The notes: a model not told the origin generated them from the letters alone. A DNA stretch of 64,000 bases from OAS926 sp035503715 (GCA_035503715.1 DATJTE010000131.1:34142-98141), one strand, 5' to 3'; shown: positions 22,340 through 31,208, counted from the stretch's first letter. Program-made: numbers and translations.

Positions 22340-23179
22340 GTGGCTATGTTTATCACGACCATCAACAGAGACGTCTTCAACGGCGGTGCCGCGAACGACA
22401 TTTTCGACTGCGATATCGGCGGCGGCGTCGACCTGCTGAGAGGCGGCGCCGGCCAGGATCGCTTTTTCGTCGGCGGCAACGCTCAGCGCGGACGCATCGA
22501 CGGTGGTATCGGCACCGACAGCATCATCATGCGAGGACACAACAATCACACCTTCGCCGATGGTCTGATTATCGCTGGCATCGAGAACCTGTTCCTCAGC
22601 GAGCCGAACTTCTTCGGCAAGGCTTCGCAGCTTAACGGCTTCACGAGGATCATCCCGGAGACCGACTCAATGGAGTTCGGTATTTTCCTGCAGGGCCAGG
22701 GCGGCGTTCTCGACCTGTCGACGAGCTATATGTCGACGAAGCGTCTGCAGGTCGATGCTTCGGGCGCGGAGTCGCGGGTTGTCCTGACCTGCAGCGACCG
22801 CGCCGACGACGTGTTCGGGTCCGAGTTTGGCGACGTCATTGTCGGCGGGCGCGGCAAGGACCTGCTCGACGGCGGCGACGGCAACGACGTGTTCAGATAC
22901 ACGGCCGTCAACCACTCGCTGCGGGGTGCCAGCGCGGATATCATCGGCAACTTCGACGACGGCAACGACAAGATTGACCTTTCGGCCCTGCGGGGGCCGG
23001 TGATGGTTTATCGGCACTCTGCGGCATTCACCAACACCGGTCAGGTCCGCATTCAGGACGTCGCCGGCCCGGATGTCGTCGTGCAGGTCAATCTGACCGG
23101 CAATCTGACGCCGGAGATGGAGATTCGGCTCTCCTTCGAGGATTTGGCCGATCTGTCGAGGGGCGATTTCATCCTGTAG
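22340..23179 (+). CDS. RTX-like calcium-binding secreted protein, copy 2
   Basis: A 279-residue paralog of the preceding gene. The same N-terminal motifs (GGAANDIF, LLRGGAGQDRFF, IDGGIGTDSI), the central calcium-binding block (DVIVGGRGKDLLDGGDGNDVFRY-like) and the C-terminal GDFIL tail are kept. The second copy has a more canonical GGxGxD series (DGGDGNDVF) than copy 1, which could mean stronger calcium binding. It starts at GTG 22340 behind GGAGAAGAG. Export by a type I system is inferred from the family; the exporter must be elsewhere. Confidence 0.8.
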   Translation: MAMFITTINRDVFNGGAANDIFDCDIGGGVDLLRGGAGQDRFFVGGNAQRGRIDGGIGTDSIIMRGHNNHTFADGLIIAGIENLFLSEPNFFGKASQLNGFTRIIPETDSMEFGIFLQGQGGVLDLSTSYMSTKRLQVDASGAESRVVLTCSDRADDVFGSEFGDVIVGGRGKDLLDGGDGNDVFRYTAVNHSLRGASADIIGNFDDGNDKIDLSALRGPVMVYRHSAAFTNTGQVRIQDVAGPDVVVQVNLTGNLTPEMEIRLSFEDLADLSRGDFIL

Positions 23180-23193
23180 CCGCAATTCGCCCG

Positions 23194-23216
23194 GGGCTGG
23201 TCGTTTCGGCCAGCCC
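23194..23216 (+). terminator. Terminator-like hairpin after RTX-like gene 2
   Basis: GGGCTGG and CCAGCCC pair across a 9-base loop 14 bases after the stop codon, followed by TATT. The U-run is short. Confidence 0.5.
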
Positions 23217-23276
23217 TATTCCCCGCGAACGACGGGGATCAGAGGATGAAGTCTCCAGCAGCGAGTCTGAAAGCTT

Positions 23277-23351
23277 TGGTACGCCCACGGGGAATCGAAC
23301 CCCGGTTTGCGCCGTGAGAGGGCGCCGTCCTGACCGCTAGACGATGGGCGC
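23277..23351 (-). tRNA. tRNA-Glu (anticodon CTC)
   Basis: Read on the minus strand, the gene folds as a cloverleaf: acceptor GCGCCCA with TGGGCGT, the conserved TCGTCTAGCGGTCAGGAC D-arm of glutamate tRNAs, anticodon stem GCGCC/GGCGC around loop CTCTCAC (anticodon CTC), and the T-arm with GGTTCGATTCC. The 3' CCA is encoded. Total length is 75 bases with CCA. Confidence 0.95.
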
Positions 23352-23454
23352 GCTCAAGAAGCCTGCGATATAGGCTGGCCGTTTCGAAAACGCAACCGCC
23401 GTCTTGATCCTCCGGTCATGGGAGGAAACGTCGAGGCGGTGGAAGGGGCAGGCA

Positions 23455-23850
23455 CTATCCCTTCGGCTGAAGGAGGTCCCAGAGATTGCCGTAAAGGTCG
23501 GCGAACACGGCGACCATGCCATAGGCCTCGTGGCGTGGTTCCTCGCGAAACTCGACGCCTCGCGCGCGCATCGCGTCATGATCCCGCGCGAAATCGTCAG
23601 TCTCGAGGAACAGGAAGACGCGCCCGCCGGTCTGGTCGCCAACGCGCGCCGTCTGGCTCTCGCCATCCGCCTTCGCGAGCAGCAGCCGGGCGCCCATGCC
23701 GCCCGCCGGCGCGACCACGACCCAGCGTTTTCCCTCGCCGAGCGGCACATCCTCCGCCAGCGAGAAGCCGAGCTTTTCCGTGTACCAGGAAATCGCCTCG
23801 TCATAGTCGCGCACGACCAGCGCGACCGTCGCGATCCTGTGGCCGCTCAT
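23455..23850 (-). CDS. VOC (glyoxalase/bleomycin-resistance) family protein
   Basis: A 131-residue protein with the two beta-alpha-beta-beta-beta modules of the vicinal oxygen chelate fold: VALVVRDYDEAISWYTEKLGF at the N-terminus and FADLYGNLWDLLQ at the C-terminus. Family members bind a metal and act as glyoxalases, dioxygenases or binding proteins; the substrate cannot be told. Its ATG overlaps the stop of the upstream DUF6476 gene (ATGA), so the two are co-translated. Confidence 0.85.
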   Translation of the reverse strand: MSGHRIATVALVVRDYDEAISWYTEKLGFSLAEDVPLGEGKRWVVVAPAGGMGARLLLAKADGESQTARVGDQTGGRVFLFLETDDFARDHDAMRARGVEFREEPRHEAYGMVAVFADLYGNLWDLLQPKG

Positions 23851-24224
23851 TCCGGCTTGACGTCGAAGCGCCCGACGATGCGCTTCTCGGCGATATCATA
23901 GATGAAGATCGTGTGCCCGCCGCCGGTCAGTTCCACGTCCATGGCGATGCGGTTGCCGGAGAAGCTCTGCGAGACGATGCGGGCGCCTGCGGGCAGCGCA
24001 ATCGCGCCGGTCAGGACCTCCGACGTCGGCGGCGTGACGATCGCCACGTCGCCGTCATTGGCGGTCCGGGCGCGGTAGACAACCGCCAGCACCACCGCCA
24101 TAAGGGCGATGAACAGCAGGCCGAGATTGATGGCGACGAAGCGGACGAGTTTCTTGCGCACCCGCTCGACGGCCGGGTCGAGCGGCTTCTCGTCGGTCTC
24201 GTCGGCGAAATTTCTGTTCGTCAC
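23847..24224 (-). CDS. DUF6476-like single-pass membrane protein
   Basis: About 125 residues: a charged N-terminus (DEKPLDPAVERVRKKLVRF), one membrane helix near 33-53 (INLGLLFIALMAVVLAVVYR) and a soluble beta-rich C-terminus ending RFDVKPE. Recognised as a small alphaproteobacterial family of unknown function. GTG 24224 is chosen because the family begins shortly before the charged segment; the frame is open upstream but overlaps the divergent rluD-type gene. Only 41 bases separate the two divergent starts. Confidence 0.7.
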   Translation of the reverse strand: MTNRNFADETDEKPLDPAVERVRKKLVRFVAINLGLLFIALMAVVLAVVYRARTANDGDVAIVTPPTSEVLTGAIALPAGARIVSQSFSGNRIAMDVELTGGGHTIFIYDIAEKRIVGRFDVKPE

Positions 24225-24265
24225 AGTGCGAAGCCCCGGATTGACACCCGCAACGGGTCCCTGAA

Positions 24266-25300
24266 ATGAGCGCTCCTGATAGCGAAGCCGGCAGCGGATT
24301 GATAGTGCTGGAAACCGGCTCGGACGCCGCAGGCCAGCGCTTCGATCAATGGCTGGCCAAAGCGCTTGGCGAGCCCTGGTCGCGCAATCGCGTCCAGGCG
24401 CTGATCCGGCAAGGTTCGGCGTCAATCGGCGGCAGGACCGTCGACGAGCCGAAGCGGAAAATGGCGGTTGGCGAGCGGGTGACGCTTGACGTACCCCAGC
24501 CGGAAGACCCTGAACCGCAAGGCGAGGCGATCGCGCTCGACATTCTCTACGAAGACGCCGACTTGATCGTCGTCAACAAGCCGGCCGGTCTCGTCGTCCA
24601 CCCTGGCGCGGGCAACTGGACCGGCACGCTGGTCAATGCGCTGATCCATCATTGCGGCGACAGCCTGTCGGGCATCGGCGGCTTCAAACGGCCGGGCATC
24701 GTTCATCGTCTGGACAAGGAGACCAGCGGCGTCATGGTCATCGCCAAGACCGACCGCGCCCATTCGGCCCTCGCCTACGCCTTCGCCGACCATGGCCGCA
24801 CCGGCGATCTGGAGCGCGCCTATTCGGCACTTGTCTGGGGCATTCCCGCGCGGGTGAAAGGGACGATCGACGCACCGCTCGGCCGGCACGCCGACCGCGT
24901 CCGCCGCGCCGTTGTGCCCGAGGGCCGCGACGATGCCCGTCACGCGGTCACGCATTACGCCGTCTTGGAGCGTTTCGGCGAGGCGGCTTTCCCGAAAGCC
25001 GCGGCTTCCTTGCTCGACTGCCGGCTGGAAACCGGCCGCACGCACCAGATCCGGGTGCATCTGGCCCATATCGGCCATCCCGTGATCGGCGACCCCGACT
25101 ACGGCCAGGCCTTTCGCACCAAGGCCAATCTGTTGCCGGAGCCGCTGAAAACACTGGCGAAGGATTTTCCCCGCCAGGCGCTTCATGCGCGACTTCTTGC
25201 CTTCCGGCATCCGGTTTCAGGTGCAATGATGCGATTCGAGACTGAGCTTCCCGCCGACATGGCCGCGCTCGTCGGTGCGTTCCGATCCGCCAAAACTTGA
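24266..25300 (+). CDS. 23S rRNA pseudouridine synthase, RluA/RluD family
   Basis: A 344-residue enzyme with an N-terminal S4 RNA-binding domain (about 20-85, RFDQWLAKAL) and the pseudouridine synthase domain with the catalytic Asp in HRLDKETSG (near 150) and the motif TGRTHQIRVHLAHIGHPVIGD near 260. In RluD-type enzymes the target is helix 69 of 23S rRNA. It lies just upstream of rpoH, a common order in rhizobia. Confidence 0.9.
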   Translation: MSAPDSEAGSGLIVLETGSDAAGQRFDQWLAKALGEPWSRNRVQALIRQGSASIGGRTVDEPKRKMAVGERVTLDVPQPEDPEPQGEAIALDILYEDADLIVVNKPAGLVVHPGAGNWTGTLVNALIHHCGDSLSGIGGFKRPGIVHRLDKETSGVMVIAKTDRAHSALAYAFADHGRTGDLERAYSALVWGIPARVKGTIDAPLGRHADRVRRAVVPEGRDDARHAVTHYAVLERFGEAAFPKAAASLLDCRLETGRTHQIRVHLAHIGHPVIGDPDYGQAFRTKANLLPEPLKTLAKDFPRQALHARLLAFRHPVSGAMMRFETELPADMAALVGAFRSAKT

Positions 25301-25350
25301 CCTGGATCGTTCACTTTGGCGTGACAGTCTGTTTAGCTTTGAACAAATGG

Positions 25351-25378
25351 GTGACATTTCCCGTTTTGTTCCTATATA
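25351..25378 (+). promoter_or_regulatory. Sigma-70-type promoter of rpoH
   Basis: GTGACA (25351-25356), a 16-base spacer and TATATA (25373-25378) form a plausible housekeeping promoter, leaving a leader of roughly 85 bases before rpoH. A TTGAAC at 25339 could be part of an overlapping second promoter. Confidence 0.5.
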
Positions 25379-25469
25379 AGCTTGTTTGCGTGAGTCAGGC
25401 TTTTCGCTGGCTGACGCCATCTGCCCGCCTCGTTCAGGGGGCAAATTCAAAGAGAGGGAGGGCGCTATA

Positions 25470-26378
25470 ATGGCCCAGACACTACCCAGTATCGTTTCCG
25501 GTGAAGGCGGGTTGTCCCGCTACCTGGAAGAAATTCGCCGTTTTCCAATGCTTCAGCCGCAGGAAGAGTACATGCTCGCCAAGCGGTACAACGAGCATGA
25601 GGACACCGGCGCGGCCCACAAGCTCGTCACCAGCCACCTTCGGCTCGTCGCCAAGATCGCCATGGGCTATCGCGGCTACGGCCTGCCGATCGGCGAGGTG
25701 ATTTCCGAGGGCAATGTCGGCCTCATGCAGGCCGTGAAGAAATTCGAGCCGGAGCGCGGGTTCCGGCTGGCGACCTACGCCATGTGGTGGATCAAGGCCT
25801 CGATCCAGGAATACATCCTGCGCTCGTGGAGCCTCGTGAAGATGGGAACGACCGCCAACCAGAAGCGGCTGTTCTTCAATCTGCGCAAGGTGAAGGGCAA
25901 GATCCAGGCGCTCGACGACGGCGATCTGCGTCCCGACCAGGTGCAGGAGATCGCGACGCGGCTGAACGTCTCCCCGGAAGAGGTGGTTTCGATGAACCGT
26001 CGCCTCTCCGGCGACGCCTCGCTCAACGCGCCAATCCGCGCGACCGAAGGCGAGTCCGGCGAGTGGCAGGACTGGCTGGTCGATGACAGCGACAGCCAAG
26101 AGGACATGCTGATCGAACAAGACGAACTCGACTCGCGCCGCAAGATGCTTTCCGACTCCATGTCGGTGCTGAATGACCGCGAGAAGCGTATCTTCGAGGC
26201 GCGCCGCCTGTCCGACGAGCCGCTGACGCTGGAAGAACTGTCGGCCGAGTTCGACATCTCCCGCGAGCGCGTGCGTCAGATCGAGGTCCGCGCTTTCGAG
26301 AAGGTGCAGGATGCGGTGAAGGCCGCGGCCAAGCGGCAGGCGCAGGCGCTGCGCACCATCGAAGCCGACGCCCGTTAA
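25470..26378 (+). CDS. rpoH: RNA polymerase heat-shock sigma factor RpoH (sigma-32)
   Basis: A 302-residue group 3 sigma factor. Region 2 has GNVGLMQAVKKFEPERGFRLATYAMWWIKASIQEYILRSW-like sequence, and the RpoH box that separates it from RpoD is visible as QKRLFFNLR (near 130). Region 4 ends with the helix-turn-helix ISRERVRQIEVRAFEKVQ. Start ATG 25470 has AGAGGGAGGG upstream; the frame is open further upstream but that part is leader. It directs transcription of chaperone and protease genes; ftsH, which degrades sigma-32 in other bacteria, is at the far end of the window. Confidence 0.96.
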   Translation: MAQTLPSIVSGEGGLSRYLEEIRRFPMLQPQEEYMLAKRYNEHEDTGAAHKLVTSHLRLVAKIAMGYRGYGLPIGEVISEGNVGLMQAVKKFEPERGFRLATYAMWWIKASIQEYILRSWSLVKMGTTANQKRLFFNLRKVKGKIQALDDGDLRPDQVQEIATRLNVSPEEVVSMNRRLSGDASLNAPIRATEGESGEWQDWLVDDSDSQEDMLIEQDELDSRRKMLSDSMSVLNDREKRIFEARRLSDEPLTLEELSAEFDISRERVRQIEVRAFEKVQDAVKAAAKRQAQALRTIEADAR

Positions 26379-26400
26379 ATCAGCGGCGATGCCAAAACAG

Positions 26401-26429
26401 AACCGCCGCGCACTGCGCGGCGGTTTTTT
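26401..26429 (+). terminator. Rho-independent terminator of rpoH
   Basis: CCGCCGCGC and GCGCGGCGG form a perfect 9-bp stem with a 3-base loop, followed by six T. The AA before the stem can extend pairing, so it may also serve the convergent gene. Confidence 0.9.
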
Positions 26430-26450
26430 CTTTGACCCGTTCCGGAAAAA

Positions 26451-27980
26451 TCAGCCGGGCGTCGCGGCGTCCACGGCCTGCCACGCCTTGATCGCTTCGT
26501 CGAACACCTGCTCGCCGGGGATGCCCTTTTCCATTGTGATCAGCGCCCGGCGGCCGCTCTTGTAGACCAGCGGCACGTCGATCCATTTTTCGCGCTCCAG
26601 CAGGCGCAGATTGGCTTCCGTCTCAGCCTTCGTGTCGTTCAACGCAACGAGGAAGAAACCGTCGGCGATCTTGGCGGGAATGCCGATCAGCGGGCTGCCG
26701 GTCGCCTGCTCCGAATCCTTCATCGTAAAGCGCAGAATGTTCTCGATGCCGCCGCCCTCGAAATTCTCCGGCGTCAGGAAGATCAACTCGATGATGTGGC
26801 TGGCCGGCAGGGTCTTGTCCATGTTGCGGCTGATCGTCATGCGCAACTGGATATCCTTGCCGGGGATGGTCGCTTCGGCGCGGATCGCCGGCTCGGCCGG
26901 AAGATCGCCGCCGGGCGACTGCTGGATCAGCGACCAGACGATGCCTCCATTTTCAGCCGAGCCTTCCGCGACGTTCGTGCGCTCCTCGTAGAAGATAGCC
27001 TTCTGGCCGACGGCGACGCCTCCGCTCGGCGCCGGCGCCGCGGCGGCCGTCTCGGTAGTCGGTTCGGCGCTTGGTGCGGGCGTTGCGGCGTCCGCGGGAG
27101 GCGCTTCGGTTCCGGCCGCGGCAGGCGCTTCGGTTCCCGCTACTGGCGGTGTCTCTGCTCCGGGCGCGGTCGGCGCCAGTGCGTCGGTTGTCGGCTCGCC
27201 CGCAGCCGGGAGCTGCGTCACGGCGGCGACGGACGTGCCCTCGCCGACCGTGACCTCTCCGCCGGCCGGACCGTCGTCCACCTCGGTGCCGTCAGCATTC
27301 AGCCGCTGCGTGAATTTTGGGTTCTCCGGCTCGACCTCGCCTGCGGCGGGGCCGCTCGCGGTTTCGACGGTCCCGGAATTGCCGGTCGTTGTCGCCGGTT
27401 CGGTGACAACGGTGTCCGAGCCGCCCAATCCGATCATCGTGCCGAAATCGTCGGCATTCAGCCACACGGCATATCCACCGCCGGCGATCACCACCAGCGC
27501 GATGACCGCGGCGATCAGACCGCCATAGCTGCGGCGGCGGACAGGTCGATCATCGAATTCCTCTTCGACGCTCTCGCCATCATCGTACTCCTCGGCGGGA
27601 GCATCCGGTTCCACTGCCTCTGGATCGCCGGCCAGCACGGTGTCGCTGCGCGCGGCGCGTGGCGGATTTGCGGCCCACGAGGTTTCAGCGGCCCGCGACG
27701 GAGCCGCCGGCGTCGGTTCAGCCTGGGGAGCAAAGACGTGTTCGAGCTCGGCGAACGGATCGTCCAGCGCGCCGGAATAGTCCTGCTCGACCTGCCTGAT
27801 CGCATCTTCGAGGATCTTCTTCTGCCGGTCGGCCACAGCCTGCGGCGGCTGCGGGTTCATCGCAGCCAGCCGCGCGGCGACGGTCGCGCGCGCCTTATCG
27901 TAAACCTTTTCGCGCACGGCGGGCGTCGTGGCGCCCATGCCGTCGATCGTCTTTTTCAGGACAGCAACAAAATCTGCCAT
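26451..27980 (-). CDS. Conserved hypothetical membrane-anchored protein with Ala/Pro-rich linker
   Basis: A 509-residue protein. Residues 1-70 form a charged helical segment, then a acidic linker, one membrane helix near 155-175 (GGLIAAVIALVVIAGGGYAVWL), a long low-complexity Ala/Pro/Glu/Thr region (about 190-325) and a globular C-terminal domain (about 325-505, from KAIFYEERTN to the end). The topology would place the C-terminal domain in the periplasm. No catalytic motif was recognised. Proteins of this layout are found beside rpoH/purA in rhizobia; function unknown. Confidence 0.75.
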   Translation of the reverse strand: MADFVAVLKKTIDGMGATTPAVREKVYDKARATVAARLAAMNPQPPQAVADRQKKILEDAIRQVEQDYSGALDDPFAELEHVFAPQAEPTPAAPSRAAETSWAANPPRAARSDTVLAGDPEAVEPDAPAEEYDDGESVEEEFDDRPVRRRSYGGLIAAVIALVVIAGGGYAVWLNADDFGTMIGLGGSDTVVTEPATTTGNSGTVETASGPAAGEVEPENPKFTQRLNADGTEVDDGPAGGEVTVGEGTSVAAVTQLPAAGEPTTDALAPTAPGAETPPVAGTEAPAAAGTEAPPADAATPAPSAEPTTETAAAAPAPSGGVAVGQKAIFYEERTNVAEGSAENGGIVWSLIQQSPGGDLPAEPAIRAEATIPGKDIQLRMTISRNMDKTLPASHIIELIFLTPENFEGGGIENILRFTMKDSEQATGSPLIGIPAKIADGFFLVALNDTKAETEANLRLLEREKWIDVPLVYKSGRRALITMEKGIPGEQVFDEAIKAWQAVDAATPG

Positions 27981-28050
27981 TCTTTCCTGGTTCCAACCCC
28001 TGTTCTAAGGGCCCTTGCCGCACAAATCCGGCAAAATCGAGCCGAAAACG

Positions 28051-29340
28051 TTAGTCCTGGAAGGGATCTGTCACAAGTATGGTGTCGTCTCGTTCAGGAC
28101 TGGTTGACAAAAGCGCCACCGGCGCGCCGATCAGCTCTTCGATCCGGCGGACATATTTGACGGCTTGGGCCGGCAATTCCGACCAACTGCGGGCTCCGGC
28201 CGTCGTCTCCGACCAGCCTTCGAAGGTCTCGTAGATGGGCTTTACCTCGGCCTGGGCGCGCATGGACGCCGGCAGATAGTCTATTTTTTGACCGTCGAGT
28301 TCATACCCGACGCAGATCTTCAATTCCACCAGACCGTCCAGCACGTCGAGCTTGGTCAGCGCAATGCCGGTGATTCCCGACGTCTTCACGGTCTGGCGCA
28401 CCAGCACGGAATCGAACCAGCCGCAGCGGCGCGGCCGGCCGGTGTTGACGCCGACCTCGCGGCCAACGGTCGCGAGATGCCGGCCGATCTCGTCGTCAAG
28501 CTCGCACGGGAATGGCCCTTCGCCGACGCGGGTCGTGTAGGCCTTGGTGATGCCCAGCACATAACCGATCGCCGTCGGACCGAGGCCCGAGCCGGCCGCC
28601 GCCTGTCCCGCCACCGTGTTGGACGAGGTGACGAAAGGATAGGTGCCGTGGTCGTTGTCGAGCAGCGCGCCCTGCGCTCCTTCGAACAGGATGCGCGCGC
28701 CGGCGCGGCGCTTCTCGTCTAGCACGCGCCAGACTTGATCCATGAAGGGCAGGATTTCACCGGCGATCGACGTCAGCTCCTGGTGGATCGCATCGGCGGA
28801 AACCTCCGGCAACCCCATGCCGCGTCGCAGCGCGTTGTGATGAGAGAGCAGACGCTCGATCTTGAGCATCAGCGTCGCGGGTTCAGCAAGATCGACAAGG
28901 CGGATCGCGCGGCGGCCGACCTTGTCCTCATAGGCCGGACCGATGCCACGCCGCGTCGTGCCGATCTTCAGCGCCGAACTGGCGTCCTCGCGAATGCCGT
29001 CGAGTTCCCGGTGCAGCGACAGGATCAGCGGCGCGTTGTCGGCGATGCGCAATATCTCCGGCGTGATGGTGACGCCCTGCCCGCGCAGCTTCGCGACCTC
29101 GGCGACGAAATGATGCGGATCGACGACCACGCCATTGCCGATCACCGACAGCTTGCCCTGGACGAGGCCGGACGGAAGGAGCGCGAGCTTGTAGCTCACG
29201 CCGTCGATGACCAGCGTGTGGCCGGCATTGTGGCCGCCGTGAAAGCGCACGACAACGTCGGCGCGGTCAGCCAGCCAGTCGACAATCTTTCCCTTGCCTT
29301 CGTCGCCCCACTGCGAGCCGACGACCACCACATTGGCCAT
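28051..29340 (-). CDS. purA: Adenylosuccinate synthetase
   Basis: A 429-residue enzyme joining IMP and aspartate with GTP to make adenylosuccinate, the first step from IMP to AMP. The P-loop GSQWGDEGKGK (8-18), GGHNAGHT (catalytic His near 42), IGTTRRGIGPAYEDK (near 128) and the C-terminal TTGARSWSELP/ALLSTSPERDDTI are all present. The length matches the family. Monocistronic by layout, with the EamA gene divergent. Confidence 0.97.
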   Translation of the reverse strand: MANVVVVGSQWGDEGKGKIVDWLADRADVVVRFHGGHNAGHTLVIDGVSYKLALLPSGLVQGKLSVIGNGVVVDPHHFVAEVAKLRGQGVTITPEILRIADNAPLILSLHRELDGIREDASSALKIGTTRRGIGPAYEDKVGRRAIRLVDLAEPATLMLKIERLLSHHNALRRGMGLPEVSADAIHQELTSIAGEILPFMDQVWRVLDEKRRAGARILFEGAQGALLDNDHGTYPFVTSSNTVAGQAAAGSGLGPTAIGYVLGITKAYTTRVGEGPFPCELDDEIGRHLATVGREVGVNTGRPRRCGWFDSVLVRQTVKTSGITGIALTKLDVLDGLVELKICVGYELDGQKIDYLPASMRAQAEVKPIYETFEGWSETTAGARSWSELPAQAVKYVRRIEELIGAPVALLSTSPERDDTILVTDPFQD

Positions 29341-29562
29341 GTTCGATCACACCTTCTGTCGGCGCCGATGCCCGCGCCCGTTGACGCCCGTTCCCGGCGG
29401 CTTTTGCCGCCCTTATCGGCGAAAGGCCTCTATAGACACAAGTGCTCGCGCGCGCGACCCCTCGTGCTTAAAGGCCGCAGGCCCAATGCTTTCCGCCGGT
29501 CGCATCCTTTACGCGGGCGAAACTTGCCTCTAGGTCCGGCAAGACCTCGCTGCCGGCAAACA

Positions 29563-30453
29563 ATGCACCGCAACGCCTATGTCCTGCTGCTGCTCACCGC
29601 GCTCTTCTGGGGCGGCAACGCCGTGGCCGGAAAGCTCGCCGTCGGCCACATCTCTCCCGCCGTGCTGACGCTCGCCCGCTGGGGTTTCGCGACCGCCATC
29701 CTTCTCGCCATGGGCTGGCCGCGCCTGAAGGCGGACTGGCCGGCGATCCGTCCGAAGCTCGGCCTGCTGATCGCGCTCGGCGTCTGCGGCTTTACCCTCT
29801 TCAACATCGCGCTCTATACGGCGGTGCTTTATACGTCCGCGGTGAATGTCTCGATCGAGCAGGCCGGCATCCCGATGGTGATCTTCCTGCTCAACTTCGT
29901 GCTCTACCGGCTGAAGGCGGCGCCGGGGCAGATCATCGGTTTCTCCTTGTCACTCATCGGCATCGCATTGACCGCCGCCCACGGTGAAGTCGCGCGCCTG
30001 GTCGCGCTCGACGTCAATTTCGGCGACGCGCTGATGCTGATCGCGGTGCTGGTCTATGCCGGGTACACGGTCGCGCTGCGCGGCAAGCCGAACATCCATT
30101 GGCAGAGCCTGATGATCATGTTGTGCGGCTCGGCCGCCGTCGCCACGATACCCTTCACGGTCTGGGAGCACGCCCGCGCCGCGATGATCCTCCCGGACAT
30201 GCGCGGCTGGGCGATCATCGCCTACACGGCGCTGTTCCCCTCGATCCTCAGCCAGATATTCTACATCCGCGGTGTCGAAATGATCGGCGCCAACCGCGCC
30301 GGCATCTTCGTCAACCTCGTGCCCGTCTTCGGCACGCTGCTGTCGATCGTCCTGCTCGGCGAAGCTTTTCATGCCTACCATGCCGTCGCGATGGCGCTTG
30401 TCTTCGGCGGCATCTGGCTGGCGGAGACCAGCGCCCGCAGGGCGGCGAGTTGA
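29563..30453 (+). CDS. EamA/DMT-family transporter
   Basis: A 296-residue protein with ten hydrophobic helices in two EamA repeats (residues 5-135 and 150-285), typical of drug/metabolite exporters such as RhaT/YdcZ-type permeases. LFWGGNAVAGKLA at the N-terminus and the LFPSILSQIFYIRGVEMIGANRAGIFVNLVPVF segment are family features. ATG 29563 starts the first helix; no good ribosome-binding site precedes it, so a weak start is likely. The substrate is unknown. Confidence 0.85.
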   Translation: MHRNAYVLLLLTALFWGGNAVAGKLAVGHISPAVLTLARWGFATAILLAMGWPRLKADWPAIRPKLGLLIALGVCGFTLFNIALYTAVLYTSAVNVSIEQAGIPMVIFLLNFVLYRLKAAPGQIIGFSLSLIGIALTAAHGEVARLVALDVNFGDALMLIAVLVYAGYTVALRGKPNIHWQSLMIMLCGSAAVATIPFTVWEHARAAMILPDMRGWAIIAYTALFPSILSQIFYIRGVEMIGANRAGIFVNLVPVFGTLLSIVLLGEAFHAYHAVAMALVFGGIWLAETSARRAAS

Positions 30454-30460
30454 CAATCAA

Positions 30461-30498
30461 TGATATCATGATATCAATGCGAAGATATCATGATATCA
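30461..30498 (+). promoter_or_regulatory. Double palindromic operator of the FitAB-type module
   Basis: TGATATCATGATATCA (30461-30476) is a perfect 16-base palindrome made of two copies of TGATATCA, and a second copy differing at one outer base follows at 30483-30498. Their centres are 22 bases apart, about two helical turns. This matches the way dimeric RHH antitoxins of the FitA group sit on paired inverted repeats to repress their own operon. Confidence 0.75.
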
Positions 30499-30511
30499 TG
30501 AGGAGACGGAC

Positions 30512-30766
30512 ATGGCCCAACTCCTGGTGAGACAGATCGACGAAGATCTCAAGCAGCGCCTCAAGGACCAGGCGAAGCGCCGCGGCGTCAGCATGGAAGA
30601 AGAGGCGCGGACGATTTTGCGCAACGCATTGCCCAAAGCCGGCAGGCGACCAAAAAAAGGTCTCGGTACCCAAATTGCCGAATTGTTCAAGGGCGTGGAC
30701 TGGGGCAGTGAGGAACTCGAACGGCTGCCGCGTACACCACTTGAACCTGTCGACTTCAACAGATGA
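30512..30766 (+). CDS. FitA-type ribbon-helix-helix antitoxin
   Basis: An 84-residue protein. The N-terminal half (LLVRQIDEDLKQRLKDQAKRRG followed by SMEEEARTILRNAL) is the Arc/MetJ-like ribbon-helix-helix fold used for DNA binding; the C-terminal half would wrap around the toxin. GAGGAGACGG precedes ATG 30512. Its stop overlaps the toxin start (ATGA, 30763-30766). It would repress its operon at the double palindrome upstream. Confidence 0.88.
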   Translation: MAQLLVRQIDEDLKQRLKDQAKRRGVSMEEEARTILRNALPKAGRRPKKGLGTQIAELFKGVDWGSEELERLPRTPLEPVDFNR

Positions 30767-31182
30767 TTGTCCTCGATACGAACGTAATTTCGGCGTTGAT
30801 GCGGCCCGTTGAGAATCCGAACGTCGTGGAATGGCTGGATCGACAGGAGGCGACCGACGTATGGACGACCTCGGTTAGCATCTATGAGATTCGGTTCGGT
30901 TTGCTCCGGCTAAATGCTGGTCGGCGAAGAACTGATTTGACGACGCTGTTCGAAACATTCATCGACAAGCTCCTGCCGGGAAAAGTGCTACCGTTCGATC
31001 GCCAGGCTGCAGAAATCGCGGCCACTGATTCAGTGGTGCTGCGCGCGCGGGGCCGTACGATCAGCATACCGGATGCTCAGATCGGAGCAATCGCGCGATC
31101 GCAAGGCGCTACTCTTGCGACGCGCAACGTCAAGGATTTCGAGGACCTCGAAATCTCTCTGATCAATCCGTGGAAAAATTAG
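30763..31182 (+). CDS. PIN-domain toxin, VapC/FitB type
   Basis: A 139-residue PIN-domain endoribonuclease. The acidic catalytic residues are seen in LDTNVIS (Asp5), IYEIRFG (Glu near 42), PDAQIGAIA (Asp near 102) and ATRNVKDFED (Asp near 120). TTSVSIYEIRFGL and the C-terminal NPW are typical of the FitB subgroup. Translationally coupled to the antitoxin. Base composition is less GC-rich than the neighbours, in keeping with acquisition. Confidence 0.9.
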   Translation: MIVLDTNVISALMRPVENPNVVEWLDRQEATDVWTTSVSIYEIRFGLLRLNAGRRRTDLTTLFETFIDKLLPGKVLPFDRQAAEIAATDSVVLRARGRTISIPDAQIGAIARSQGATLATRNVKDFEDLEISLINPWKN

Positions 31183-31208
31183 CGCGTCGTAACGCGCCGG
31201 TTCTTCCC

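Noticed and set aside
23277..23351. tRNA as attachment site for an integrated element
   Set aside because: No integrase, no repeated tRNA 3' end and no foreign gene cluster lie beside tRNA-Glu.
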